Notes: generated by a model from the letters alone, not told the origin. A DNA stretch of 60,948 bases from an uncultured Lachnospiraceae bacterium (GCA_934339135.1 CAKRHP010000018.1:1-60948), one strand, 5' to 3'. Counted from the first letter of the stretch, positions 1 through 7,262 are shown. Numbers and translations: made by a program.

Positions 1-140
1 CAGAAGGCATCGAGGAAAAAGAATGGCTTCTGAAAATGAAAGAAATGAAGGTTGATTATCTGCAGGGATATTATTTTAGAAGACCATGTGGAAAGAAAAA
101 GTTTCTGCAGCAATATGCCAGTGGCATCAACGTTAAATAA
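1..140 (+). CDS. C-terminal end of an EAL-domain protein (cyclic-di-GMP phosphodiesterase), cut by window edge
   Basis: The open frame from base 3 encodes 45 residues ending at TAA 138-140. It contains GVE-like residues (EGIEEKEWLLKM) followed by VDYLQGYYFRRP, which is the usual last helix and strand of EAL phosphodiesterase domains (family pattern D-x-x-QGY-x-F-x-RP). The rest of the gene lies upstream of the window. With the GGDEF gene at 544 this suggests a local group of cyclic-di-GMP genes. The active-site EAL motif itself is outside the window, so activity cannot be judged. Confidence 0.8.
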   Translation, partial: EGIEEKEWLLKMKEMKVDYLQGYYFRRPCGKKKFLQQYASGINVK

Positions 141-146
141 AGAGAG

Positions 147-184
147 TAAGGCAGACTCAGCTATGTGTGGGTCTGCCTTATTTT
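147..184 (+). terminator. Rho-independent terminator after the EAL gene
   Basis: A perfect 10-bp stem (TAAGGCAGAC / GTCTGCCTTA, arms 147-156 and 171-180) is followed by TTTTA. It starts seven bases after the EAL stop codon. Confidence 0.85.
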
Positions 185-185
185 A

Positions 186-413
186 TGGTCTTATCAGAAG
201 GATGGATCCATAATGGCATCTTTCAGTTTTTTCAGGTCATTGGCATCAGGGTGAGACAATGCACAGTCAAAATTCTGGATCAATACATCAAGATTTGCCG
301 GATGATCAGGCAGGTATCAATATTGTGTACACCAGACAGCCCTCCATCTGGAGATAATCCTTTAGCATGCTGCATATATCAGTTTCATCGTCGATCACGA
401 GTATTTTCTTCAT
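186..413 (-). pseudogene. Response-regulator receiver remnant
   Basis: On the minus strand the ATG at 413 opens MKKILVIDDETDICSMLKDY, the typical first strand and helix of an OmpR-type receiver domain with the paired acidic residues (DD). The frame stops after about 37 codons. A different frame then runs to 186 without recognisable receiver motifs (the phospho-acceptor Asp and Lys regions are absent). This is a broken or internally deleted response regulator. No promoter or partner kinase is visible in the window. Confidence 0.6.
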
Positions 414-468
414 AGTGTTCCAACGAAGACAGAGGGACACTTTTTATGACAAAAGGAACGTCCCTATA

Positions 469-497
469 AAGACATTCTCCCTTTTCTGTGTTATAAT
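469..497 (+). promoter_or_regulatory. Sigma-A-type promoter for the GGDEF gene
   Basis: An AAGACA box (469-474) and TATAAT (492-497) are 17 bp apart, and TG precedes the -10 in the extended position. The GGDEF start codon lies 47 bp downstream behind GGGAGGAGG. Confidence 0.65.
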
Positions 498-543
498 AAT
501 GTGTAATTTGTATATTTACAGATAGAAAAGGGAGGAGGAGTTT

Positions 544-1626
544 ATGTTTCATTATTTTTTACAGTTGAATTTTGCGACGATCTTAATATCCTTTTTTATG
601 TTGATTTTCGTCAATGTAAATCCTGTATTTCAGAGAAAGGTAATTCGGTTGTTTTCCATTGCGATAAGCACAGTACTGTGTCTGGTTATCGTTGACAGTA
701 TAGAATACTGGTGTGCGACACTTCCGTATCCGACAATGCTGCGTGTGGCAGTATCTATTATTGGGTATGCGCTTAGACCAACCAATATATGCTTTGTGAT
801 CATTCTTTCCTGTGGTAACAGAGTGTCGCAAAAGTTTAAGAAATTTATTGCGCTTCCGGGAATTCTGAATATGTTGATTGCTTCCACTGCGTTATTTTCA
901 GGTGTTTGTTTTTCATACTCGGATAAGAATGAATTTGTGCGGGGGCCACTTGGATATTCGGCATTTGCTGCCTCCGGTTTTTATTTAATTCTGTTGGTTA
1001 TCCTGACTAATAAGTTATATAAGACGGAGCATACATACGAATCGCTGATCGCAATTTTCATTGCGGTGACGAACACGATAGCTGTCATTCTGGAGGCGTT
1101 TTTCCATTATGACGGACTCATCAATACCACGGGAGCTGTGAGTATTGCATTTTATTATATGTATTTGACGACACAGCAGTTCAAGCGGGATCCACTTACG
1201 CGTGCGCTCAACCGTCGGTATTTTTATCTGGATGCGGATCGTTTGATGAAGAGCAAATGTCTGACAGCGGTAATTTCCATTGATTTAAATGATCTGAAGA
1301 GATTCAATGACGAGAATGGCCATGCGGCCGGGGATGCGGCTTTGTGTACGATTGTAGCGTGCATTCAAAATATACTGCCGAGGGGATGCCACCTGTATCG
1401 AACCGGTGGTGATGAGTTTATGATCTTATGTTCACGGGTTTCAAAAGATGATGTTCCTGCTCTGATCGATCATATGCGGAGGGAGCTTTCTAAGACTCTT
1501 TATTGCTGCGCCATTGGTTTTGCCATGCCGGATGCAGACGAGGATTTTGAACATATATGTTCTATTGCAGATGCAGCCATGTATGCAAATAAAAAACAAT
1601 TAAAAGGCGAAGATACGATTCGCTAG
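544..1626 (+). CDS. Membrane-bound diguanylate cyclase (GGDEF protein)
   Basis: This 360-residue protein makes cyclic-di-GMP from two GTP. Residues 1-215 form several hydrophobic segments, an integral-membrane sensor region of no family I can name. The GGDEF domain begins at about residue 216 (DPLTRALNRR) and carries the intact signature GGDEF at 288-292, preceded by RT. The auto-inhibitory RxxD site upstream of GGDEF is degenerate (RGCH), so product inhibition may be weak. The start follows a very strong GGGAGGAGG ribosome binding site and the promoter at 469. Together with the EAL protein at the window edge it points to local cyclic-di-GMP signalling. Confidence 0.9.
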   Translation: MFHYFLQLNFATILISFFMLIFVNVNPVFQRKVIRLFSIAISTVLCLVIVDSIEYWCATLPYPTMLRVAVSIIGYALRPTNICFVIILSCGNRVSQKFKKFIALPGILNMLIASTALFSGVCFSYSDKNEFVRGPLGYSAFAASGFYLILLVILTNKLYKTEHTYESLIAIFIAVTNTIAVILEAFFHYDGLINTTGAVSIAFYYMYLTTQQFKRDPLTRALNRRYFYLDADRLMKSKCLTAVISIDLNDLKRFNDENGHAAGDAALCTIVACIQNILPRGCHLYRTGGDEFMILCSRVSKDDVPALIDHMRRELSKTLYCCAIGFAMPDADEDFEHICSIADAAMYANKKQLKGEDTIR

Positions 1627-1677
1627 TAATTAAAGTAGTAGAAGATAACTATCCACTTGAGGAAGATACAAGATTAG

Positions 1678-1878
1678 CAGAGCCTTGTATGCTGTCAGCA
1701 GACAAGAGACTTACTTGCGAGAGCAGACTGGGCATTTAGCCCAAGCAGTAAGGTAGATCTGATCGTGCAGAAGGCTATTATAGATAAGCAGTATGATATT
1801 ATGCAGCTGAATGTGACCTTATTTAAGTACACGAATGAAATTCTTGGAGTATGGAATTTACAAGTAAATATTGATTAG
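1678..1878 (+). pseudogene. Unrecognised open-frame fragment
   Basis: An open frame of about 66 codons, ending at TAG 1876-1878, has no plausible start codon or ribosome binding site. Its last part (residues around SSKVDLIVQKAIIDKQYDIM) reads like genuine protein, which suggests the tail of a decayed gene. I do not recognise the family. The stretch 1627-2032 holds no other supportable gene. Confidence 0.3.
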
Positions 1879-1887
1879 TAAATGTTA

Positions 1888-1922
1888 CGTCGGTACTCAC
1901 ATAGTATCGGCGTTTGTTTTTT
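1888..1922 (+). terminator. Possible terminator
   Basis: The arms ACGTCGGTAC and GTATCGGCGT pair with two G-U wobbles and are followed by TTGTTTTTT. It closes the decayed region after the GGDEF gene. Confidence 0.55.
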
Positions 1923-2032
1923 ATCTTAAAAGTGTCGCCGGGACAGCGACCATATAAAGATGCCATTCAATTATACTCATATTGTAACAGAGAAAGAGAG
2001 GCGCCGGAGTAATCCGGGGATTGGAGGCATAT

Positions 2033-2261
2033 ATGTACGGAGCAATTTTAGGAGATATTATTGGAAAGTTCATTAAAACCAGAGTTTTCTATTGAATATA
2101 CGGTAGCTGATGTAGAAAAATGTAAGAATGAGCTGTTACATAAAGCAATTGAGGATTCAATTCAAAAGGCACAGGTACTAACAATAGCAGCGAATGTAAA
2201 ACTGGGTGAAATACAGGCGATTGATTATTCCTGGGGAGAGATAGGAATTGCGATTTACTAG
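2033..2261 (+). pseudogene. Chimeric remnant: ADP-ribosylglycohydrolase start joined to a SIMPL-domain tail
   Basis: An ATG at 2033 behind TTGGAGG encodes MYGAILGDIIGKF, the characteristic opening of ADP-ribosylglycohydrolases (DraG family), and then stops after 20 codons. From 2061, in another frame, 66 codons resemble the C-terminal half of a SIMPL (DUF541) protein (AIEDSIQKAQVLTIAANVKL, then GEIQAIDYS). Neither part is complete, so an internal deletion has probably joined two old genes. Neither part is likely to be functional. Confidence 0.5.
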
Positions 2262-2780
2262 CAATTTCAATATAGGTTACTATATCTTGATAAATGTCCT
2301 TAAAGCCTTATAAAATGGGAGATTGCGATAAAAATTAGTTCGATAAAAGTTGTTATAACTTTATGTTATTCAGTAGAAAATTGGTACATGGCAAGTGGAT
2401 GGATAAAAGAAAAATATGAAACTAGAAGTGATATCACGAGCCTCGGTACTCAAAAAATATGAATCTTATAGATTGCGTGACGGATGCTTGTCAATTATTG
2501 AAAATAATCAATTTATTGATTGACAAATGGATTACATGGGCATAATATAATAGTAGAAAGCACTGGACATCCGCACAAAGGATGTAAAATATTTGTGGAT
2601 TTGCTATAGTGATACATTATAGCGACCTGCGTGGCACAGTATCTGAGGTGATGTTGCCATATCCAGTATGAGGATTAAGTCATATGCTTTTGGTTTGAGC
2701 AGAAATGTTCAAGCGAACTGCCAGTGGTTATTCAGAGGGAAGCGTTTTCGCTTCCCTTTTTTATTTAGAGAGGAGTACAA
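2262..2780. other. Decayed intergenic stretch with no intact gene
   Basis: There are short protein-like runs broken by stops (for example around 2380-2460, reading WYMASGWIKEKYETRSDI), but no complete gene. The only clear signal is a terminator: GGGAAGCG and CGCTTCCC (2737-2756) with a TTTT loop and a TTTTTTATTT tail. Confidence 0.5.
2737..2765 (+). terminator. Rho-independent terminator
   Basis: A perfect 8-bp stem with a four-T loop is followed by six T. It separates the decayed stretch from the PBECR4-like pseudogene at 2781. Confidence 0.85.
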
Positions 2781-3375
2781 ATGGGAAAATCTGCGATTTT
2801 GAAGAAGATACATAATGCGGCGAAGAATTATCAGAGATATTTGGCTGGAAAACTTTTATGTATGTATATGAAGGAAAAAGCATTGAAGTAGTTTTTAAAA
2901 ATTCCTCATTTTTACATTTAACTGGCGTTAATACGAAATTAAAGGCAAAAGAGTTTTATAAACATGCGAAAACTAAGAATGGATTGAAAGTACAGGAGTT
3001 TTTCTTTGATAAAAATCATCCGTATGATCTGGCAGAAAAAAGACAGATCATACGGATGATTTATACAGGATTACGAATATGGAAGTTTTGATCACAGAGG
3101 ATGTAGTTACCTTTACAGCAAATTACAAGATAGGTATTAAAGATTTGCAGTTTATTTTATTATGCGTAGAAAATAGAGATAAGCATGGAAAATTGATTGA
3201 TGATTGTCTGGTGCCATATTCTTTTCGGATAGAAGAAATTGGAAATGAAAAGTTCGGAGAATTATATGAAGTGGATTTCATTTTTTGTAAGCAGACCAAT
3301 GAATCAATAAATGAAGCTTTAAAAATTATCCTTGAAATCATTTATACGTATAAAAAAACCGGGGTGTGGTGTTAG
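2781..3375 (+). pseudogene. PBECR4-like nuclease-fold protein, disrupted by two frameshifts
   Basis: Three consecutive frames read as one protein. MGKSAILKKIHNAAKNYQRY starts at 2781 behind AGAGAGGAG. A second frame from about 2858 contains VYEGKSIEVVFKNSSFLHLT and GVNTKLKAKEFYKHA. A third from about 3079 contains ITEDVVTFTANYKIGIKDLQ and DDCLVPYSFRIEE. This order (FLHLTGV, then KAKEFY, then LVPYSFR) fits the phage-associated PBECR4 family, known from prophages and mobile elements. The first shift lies near 2850; the second coincides with a perfect hairpin at 3013-3062. The gene is inactive as a single product. Family assignment is from memory. Confidence 0.6.
3013..3062. repeat. Perfect 18-bp inverted repeat at the site of a frameshift
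   Basis: AAATCATCCGTATGATCT (3013-3030) and its exact complement (3045-3062) flank a 14-base purine-rich loop. The right arm replaces the sequence expected of the PBECR4-like gene and the reading frame changes just there. Confidence 0.85.
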
Positions 3376-3426
3376 ATCCCCTTCGGATAACCCATGTGGT
3401 ATTTTATGCCAGACCGTATTAAAAAA

Positions 3427-3451
3427 CAGGGAGAAAAGATTCTCCCTGAAA
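3427..3451 (-). terminator. Terminator of the PIN/RelB-type toxin-antitoxin operon
   Basis: Read on the minus strand, CAGGGAGA and TCTCCCTG pair and are followed by TTTTTTAAT. It lies directly after the PIN gene stop. Confidence 0.8.
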
Positions 3452-3457
3452 AGATGT

Positions 3458-3868
3458 TTATGCTTCGAGAATGGTTAAAAATTCTCTGGCAGTTACAATG
3501 TTTGGTTTGTCAGGAAAATGTTTGATATTTCCGGTAATCAGGTAAGCATTATCCGCTTCTTTTTCCAAAACAACTTCGTAAAAGGGAAGATCTTTCATGT
3601 CTGGAAGAACTTCACCAGATGGAGAAGGAGTGATTTTTTCTCCGATGGATGTGATGGTATCAAGTAGAGTACGAACGACATCTTCAGAAAAGTGAAATTT
3701 TTTTCTGCGAAGAACTTCATTATATTCTGCAAGAATATCATTGCTGAAGACAGGAATAACATCGCCGGAGAAAAGCCTGCTTACAACTTGAACAGTTGCG
3801 GCATTTTCGTGACTGGATAATAAAGCGGAAACAAGGACATTTGTGTCAATAACGGCATAATAAGTCAT
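3458..3868 (-). CDS. PIN-domain toxin of a toxin-antitoxin pair
   Basis: This 136-residue protein belongs to the PIN-family toxins (COG1569-like), RNases that act on tRNA or mRNA when freed from the antitoxin. It opens with VIDTNVLVSALLS, carrying the first metal-binding Asp and conserved Asn. A conserved acidic residue follows in ILAEYNEVL, and the third acidic region in KEADNAYLITGN. The length is normal. The ATG overlaps the antitoxin stop by four bases (ATGA), so the two genes are translationally coupled. A terminator follows at 3427. Confidence 0.85.
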   Translation of the reverse strand: MTYYAVIDTNVLVSALLSSHENAATVQVVSRLFSGDVIPVFSNDILAEYNEVLRRKKFHFSEDVVRTLLDTITSIGEKITPSPSGEVLPDMKDLPFYEVVLEKEADNAYLITGNIKHFPDKPNIVTAREFLTILEA

Positions 3869-4167
3869 ACATCATCCTCCCCATAGCGGGCTTTTCGGAT
3901 TTCTGCGTTGATCTCGTCAAGAGACATATCCTGAATGCCATTTTGTTTTGCTTCCTGGCGGAGTGCCATAAAAGCATTGCGTCCCTGCTCGCGGTTGGTA
4001 AATGCAGAAGAAGCCTGAATTTCAAAAGGTATTTTTTTCTCACGAACAACTGCGCGGGCAAAGACATTGAAAGCGGTTGTAGCATTCATGCCAAAGTCGG
4101 AGCAGAGCATGTCAAATTCTCGTTTGAGTTTTTCGTCCATACGAATACTAAAAGTTGCCTGAGCCAT
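3865..4167 (-). CDS. RelB/DinJ-family antitoxin
   Basis: This 100-residue ribbon-helix-helix protein (MAQATFSIRMDEKLKREFDM, then NATTAFNVFARAVVREKKIP) matches the RelB/DinJ antitoxin pattern. It should bind its operator and neutralise the PIN toxin encoded four bases later in overlap. I chose the ATG at 4167 because GGAAGGTGAT lies just upstream. The open frame extends further 5' to 4212, but that extension covers promoter-proximal DNA. A RelB-type antitoxin with a PIN toxin is a mixed but known pairing. The operon reads away from the prophage. Confidence 0.85.
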   Translation of the reverse strand: MAQATFSIRMDEKLKREFDMLCSDFGMNATTAFNVFARAVVREKKIPFEIQASSAFTNREQGRNAFMALRQEAKQNGIQDMSLDEINAEIRKARYGEDDV

Positions 4168-4203
4168 AAGATCACCTTCCTTCATGATTGTTTTCTTATA
4201 CTT

Positions 4204-4232
4204 ATTATACACGACTTTGCTTAAATTATCAA
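4204..4232 (-). promoter_or_regulatory. Promoter of the toxin-antitoxin operon
   Basis: On the minus strand TTGATA (4232-4227) and TATAAT (4209-4204) are 17 bp apart, which is near consensus. Direct repeats of GTATAA overlap the -10 and could be the antitoxin operator. Confidence 0.75.
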
Positions 4233-4250
4233 TAAAATAACCTGCTATGT

Positions 4251-4457
4251 TTGAAATTAAATAAAATTGAACATTGTTGGACCGTGTTGGTAGATGGAGA
4301 GTTGAAAACGAAGAGTATCAGAGCAATCAGATATCATGCAAAAAATCAACGACCTTTTAAAGCATCAGTTGGGTTTGGGAGAGTGATGAGATTGGAATCA
4401 GATAATATAAACATTCCAATATGGGAAAAAGCGATGCTGGCACAGATCGTAATATAA
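4251..4457 (+). CDS. Possible small protein, or remnant, of unknown function
   Basis: The open frame of 68 codons begins with TTG and has no ribosome binding site. The composition (WTVLVDGELKTKSIRAIRYH, ending MLAQIVI) reads like protein, but I recognise no family. It lies between the toxin-antitoxin promoter and the prophage and could be a leftover of an earlier mobile element. Confidence 0.3.
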   Translation: MKLNKIEHCWTVLVDGELKTKSIRAIRYHAKNQRPFKASVGFGRVMRLESDNINIPIWEKAMLAQIVI

Positions 4458-4461
4458 GATT

Positions 4462-4489
4462 TTACATTTCCCCCCTTTTATGCTATGAT
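4462..4489 (+). promoter_or_regulatory. Likely native ychF promoter, now separated from ychF
   Basis: TTACAT (4462-4467) and TATGAT (4484-4489) are 16 bp apart, and the -10 carries the TGC extension. It reads toward attL, where the ychF start codon and a good AAAGGAAAG ribosome site are found. The ychF body is now 52 kb away. Confidence 0.4.
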
Positions 4490-4577
4490 TAAATTTGAGT
4501 TTTGCGGCTCATTTATTAAGAAATCGACCAGATTGCGGATGCTTTGAAAGTGGTTTAATTTTTTTTGCTCTCAAAAA

Positions 4578-4661
4578 TTGGTACATGATTGGTACGTTAA
4601 CCAAAATTTTTGAGGGCAGAAAAATTGCTGTCTCGAAAAATTGGTACATAAATTGGTACAT
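4578..4661. repeat. Two pairs of TTGGTACAT-type direct repeats
   Basis: Copies lie at 4578, 4589 (ending GT), 4641 and 4653, with spacings of 11 and 12 within the pairs. The second pair lies about 60-80 bp before the ychF att core. This spacing is the same as that of the prophage's own TTGTGTAGT pairs, so these look like arm-type integrase sites of another element. Confidence 0.5.
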
Positions 4662-4722
4662 AAACGAGATGCCAAAACCCGCAAAGCCCGTAAAATCAAG
4701 GTTTACAAGAAAGGAAAGATAG

Positions 4723-4742
4723 AAAATGAAACTAGGAATTGT
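4723..4742. other. attL core
   Basis: The 20-bp sequence AAAATGAAACTAGGAATTGT is identical to 56850-56869. It contains ychF codons 1-5. At this end it opens a 22-codon dead-end frame starting at 4726. The left-hand DNA keeps the native ribosome binding site AAAGGAAAG. Confidence 0.9.
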
Positions 4743-4872
4743 GATACTATTGCCGATTTCATGCTTCTATTCATATTTCCATGAAAGCCCATAAAGCTAT
4801 ATATTATCGGCGATTGGGCAAATTTAATGTAAGATATATACCTATATAAATTTATGTATATTTATGGCAAAA

Positions 4873-4892
4873 TTGTGTAGTGATTGTGTAGT
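4873..4892. promoter_or_regulatory. Left arm-type integrase binding sites
   Basis: Two copies of TTGTGTAGT start at 4873 and 4884. The same nonamer occurs twice beside attR (56769 and 56781). Arm sites near both attachment ends are expected for a Tn916/lambda-type tyrosine recombinase. Confidence 0.7.
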
Positions 4893-5059
4893 AGATTAGA
4901 GCCTTGATTCATATTAAAATATAATTTTGATTTGGCAAGCAACAGCTGATATTTATTTCGGATATACATCTTTGATATTTCATTAAAAATATATTATTCT
5001 TTGTGTAAAATTATCTTGGTTGCAGATTGGTTGTCATATTGTCCCCATATGGTTGATTT

Positions 5060-5101
5060 TTGGTTGCATAAGTAGTATAGATTAGTTTAGTATAGTAGAG
5101 G
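5060..5101 (+). repeat. Left copy of a long-range inverted repeat
   Basis: This segment (TTGGTTGCATAAGTAG, then ATTAGTTTAGTATAGTAGAG after a 5-base insertion) recurs inverted at 35823-35859. Both copies are preceded by several TTGGTT-type boxes. The surrounding stretch 4893-5293 is AT-rich and holds no gene. Confidence 0.7.
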
Positions 5102-5293
5102 TTAAAATAAGAATAGAAGAGAGAAGAATAGAATAGTATAGGGGACAACGGAAATCGAAGCAAGGAGAACTGTAATTGCCAGCACAGAGGGATTTAGGAA
5201 TGGTATATTTTTTGTTTATGCTTGCATTCTGTTTGAAAATCTGTTATTGTAAAGTTACTCCAAGTGATGAGCTTGGGTTTGAGGAAACTCGGT

Positions 5294-5357
5294 GAGTTCA
5301 ATTATCGTGTTACATTCTGGTGAATGTATCAGGTGCGATATTTGGGCTCTTTTTTTA
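5294..5357 (+). terminator. Leader hairpin with U-run before the small terminase gene
   Basis: A 14-base outer stem with wobble pairs (arms 5294-5307 and 5336-5349) encloses a perfect inner hairpin ACATTC/GAATGT. Eight T follow. The terS ribosome site follows within 20 bases. Confidence 0.6.
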
Positions 5358-5383
5358 TTTTATGGAGAATTTAAAGGTGGTGA

Positions 5384-5950
5384 ATGCTTATGGGTGGTAA
5401 AGGTTCTGGAAATAGAATGGTGGCAAAGAATCAGGCATGGAAAAAGTCTCCAGTGATTGGAGATAATGGTATTACCGCTACGAAAGAGGAAATCAGCAGG
5501 ATAACGGCTCATGCTCTGGAAATTGCTTTGTGGGACGAGATAGATACCAAGGATCCGGAACAACTGAGGGACAGAACGCTGAAATATCTTCAGTATTGCA
5601 TTGATAACAACATCAAGCCTGGAAATCTTGGACTGTATAATGCATGGGGATTGACGAAAGGTGAGGTTAGTAATATTCAACGCAGAGAGCCCAGCTCGGC
5701 GCGCACTGGCGTCATTAAAAAAAGCCGGCAGATTATGTCTCAGATCCGAGAGCAGTTGATGTCTGACGGAAAGATTAATCCGGTGACCGGAATATTCTGG
5801 CAAAAGAATTGGGATGGATTAAAAGACCAGCAGGAGGTTGTTATTGAGCCGCGGAGACAGGTGGAGGCAGATCAAACACCTGAGCAGGTGCAGCGGATGC
5901 TGGAACAGGACATTCCAATCGATATGGAAGAACTTGAAAATGATGATTAA
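5384..5950 (+). CDS. Small terminase subunit-like protein
   Basis: The 188-residue protein lies first in the late operon. Its central part (residues about 50-90) contains KPGNLGLYNAWGLTKGEVSN, a helix-turn-helix-like stretch. Next comes DGKINPVTGIFWQKNWDGLK, which I associate with small terminase or packaging proteins of Lachnospiraceae phages. It would recognise phage DNA and load the large subunit encoded at 9055. Start: AAAGGTGG precedes ATG 5384; ATG 5390 is an alternative. The 3.1-kb gap to the large subunit is filled with accessory genes, so pairing is inferred from family and position. Confidence 0.65.
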   Translation: MLMGGKGSGNRMVAKNQAWKKSPVIGDNGITATKEEISRITAHALEIALWDEIDTKDPEQLRDRTLKYLQYCIDNNIKPGNLGLYNAWGLTKGEVSNIQRREPSSARTGVIKKSRQIMSQIREQLMSDGKINPVTGIFWQKNWDGLKDQQEVVIEPRRQVEADQTPEQVQRMLEQDIPIDMEELENDD

Positions 5951-6088
5951 TCATATCAAAAATTGTATATAAGGCGTTCTAAATGAAAAATGAAATGTGA
6001 TAAAAACACCGTAAAGGCGCATAAAATAAGGATTTATAGGCATTTTTGGTCTATGGAATAAACAAGAGTTTATCACAGAGAGCTTCTG

Positions 6089-6217
6089 GTGAGGCATGAT
6101 AACGGCCAGTTTGAACGATTGTACAGAGCTGGCAAGGATGCAGCAGACAAAACAGCAAACAAGGGGGGCGGGGGTTACAGGGAGAGGTGCCAGACGCCTA
6201 CTCAGCCCCACGAGTAA
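6089..6217 (+). CDS. Possible 42-residue phage protein
   Basis: A GTG-initiated frame encodes RHDNGQFERLYRAGKDAADK and then a Gly-rich stretch. No strong ribosome site is visible. It fills the 300-base gap after the small terminase, which otherwise holds nothing I can name. Confidence 0.25.
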   Translation: MRHDNGQFERLYRAGKDAADKTANKGGGGYRERCQTPTQPHE

Positions 6218-6257
6218 CGAAAAAATAAAAAAGATCTGATACGAATGGAGGGAGAAA

Positions 6258-6524
6258 ATGTTTGGTAGAAAGAAACGTCATATAAAATTTCTGGAGTCAG
6301 AAAATGAAATCCTGAGAGAGAAGTTGCGTAGAGCTGAGAGGTATGCAGAGCACTTGGAACATGGAGACTTTACGAAAGTGGTATTGCTGAATCCGGATTC
6401 TGTCAAAGATGGGCAGATCGTGGTTACCACTAAGGAATTACGAAAGGCGGCAGAATTGTCTTTGCGGATTATCCCGTATATATCCGGAGACAGATATCTG
6501 ATGCGGGTTCTTGAAAAAATTTAA
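6258..6524 (+). CDS. Small coiled-coil phage protein
   Basis: This 88-residue protein follows a clear GGAGGGAG site. The first 40 residues (HIKFLESENEILREKLRRAE) form a heptad-like coiled coil. The second half is a short alpha/beta segment with no motif I know. It belongs to a run of small early-late genes between the terminase subunits. Function unknown. Confidence 0.7.
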   Translation: MFGRKKRHIKFLESENEILREKLRRAERYAEHLEHGDFTKVVLLNPDSVKDGQIVVTTKELRKAAELSLRIIPYISGDRYLMRVLEKI

Positions 6525-6547
6525 AAATAAAAAAGGCGGTATGCGAT

Positions 6548-6706
6548 GTGATAGTCTTAAAAATATTTACGTTAGTATTCAATGGTCTAATGGCATTGTG
6601 GATGATATGTCTGGACTGCAAAGAAAAGGATGCTGCGGTCAGTGTTGGAATGAAAATGCTGATTTTAGGGTTTGTTCTGACGATGGTGTATATAATTTTT
6701 AATTAA
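6548..6706 (+). CDS. Small two-helix membrane protein
   Basis: The GTG at 6548, with AAAGGCGG 13 bases upstream, opens a 52-codon frame. It has two hydrophobic helices (residues about 3-20 and 36-50) around a charged loop CLDCKEKDAAVSVG. An overlapping frame from 6511 is open too but gives a non-hydrophobic, composition-poor peptide, so I prefer this one. The size and topology resemble accessory holin or membrane peptides, but its distance from the lysis genes argues for another role. Confidence 0.6.
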   Translation: MIVLKIFTLVFNGLMALWMICLDCKEKDAAVSVGMKMLILGFVLTMVYIIFN

Positions 6707-6720
6707 CAGAAAGAGAGGAA

Positions 6721-7116
6721 ATGAAGATGAAAAAGAGAATGATGGCGGTACTGCTTGTGGTAGCAATGGTGTTCACATTGGCAGGATGCACAGAGGCAGA
6801 TAGAGTGTCCGAGAATGTTTCTCAGGAGGCAGATAATTTTAATGTGCTTCGCCGGCTGGCGGTAATCAATTCCAGAACCGATAAGGTGGAATTTGAATTG
6901 ATCGGTGCATTTTCACTGGATGTGGAAAGTAAGAATAAGATCAACGTGGTGTGTGAAATGAAAGATGGCACTTATCGAAAACATATCATTGGGCTGAACA
7001 GAGAGACAATGTATGTGGTTGAGGACATCGGCGGTGCCAAGGTGAATAAGTACAGATATGAGGTCAATTACATACCGGAATCTATCGTACCAATCACCAT
7101 TACAAACAAAAAGTAA
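6721..7116 (+). CDS. Phage-encoded lipoprotein
   Basis: This 131-residue protein has a type II signal peptide: positively charged start (KMKKRMM), hydrophobic core, and lipobox LAGC, with the lipidated Cys near residue 24. The mature part is beta-rich with no catalytic motif. Similar prophage lipoproteins are annotated as beta-sandwich lipoproteins. A surface role such as superinfection exclusion is possible but not shown. Start: GAGAGGAA precedes ATG 6721; ATG 6727 is equally plausible. Confidence 0.75.
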   Translation: MKMKKRMMAVLLVVAMVFTLAGCTEADRVSENVSQEADNFNVLRRLAVINSRTDKVEFELIGAFSLDVESKNKINVVCEMKDGTYRKHIIGLNRETMYVVEDIGGAKVNKYRYEVNYIPESIVPITITNKK

Positions 7117-7143
7117 CAGACTGCCTGGTCGAATGTTGATCAC

Positions 7144-7210
7144 CGGAATATAGTTCAATGGTAGAATGTTTGATGATCAGAAGATGCAGGTCCGATTCCT
7201 GATATTCCGG
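7144..7210 (+). tRNA. tRNA-like element with a 3-base anticodon loop (degenerate tRNA)
   Basis: The sequence folds as a tRNA. The acceptor CGGAATA/TATTCCG extends to 9 bp with flanking bases. T8 A9 are in place. The D stem GTTC/GAAT has the loop AATGGTA (A14, GG, A21 conserved). The T stem GCAGG/CCTGA has loop TCCGATT. The anticodon stem TTTGA/TCAGA, however, leaves only TGA as loop, four bases short. Total length is 67 bases and no CCA is encoded. It cannot decode normally and is either a decayed tRNA or a tRNA mimic. Confidence 0.55.
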
Positions 7211-7262
7211 TTTGCTGTCATTGCAATTCTTGCAGTAGACAGCGTGCCATATATACATATAT

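Noticed and set aside
167..415. Plus-strand frame of 82 codons
   Set aside because: The minus strand here encodes a receiver-domain remnant. The plus frame begins inside the EAL terminator and has no ribosome site.
2381..2430. TTGGTACAT followed by ATGAAACTAG, resembling another att site with an arm repeat
   Set aside because: The stretch reads through as a decayed coding sequence (WYMASGWIKEKYETRSD) and the match to the att core is only 10 bp. Chance is likely.
4726..4794. 22-codon frame starting at the ychF start codon at attL
   Set aside because: It is the truncated ychF start running into phage DNA. It has a ribosome site but no sign of function.
6511..6702. Frame of 63 codons starting MKKFKNKKGGMRC
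   Set aside because: It overlaps the previous gene end and has no membrane or domain character. The frame starting at GTG 6548 gives a convincing two-helix membrane protein instead.
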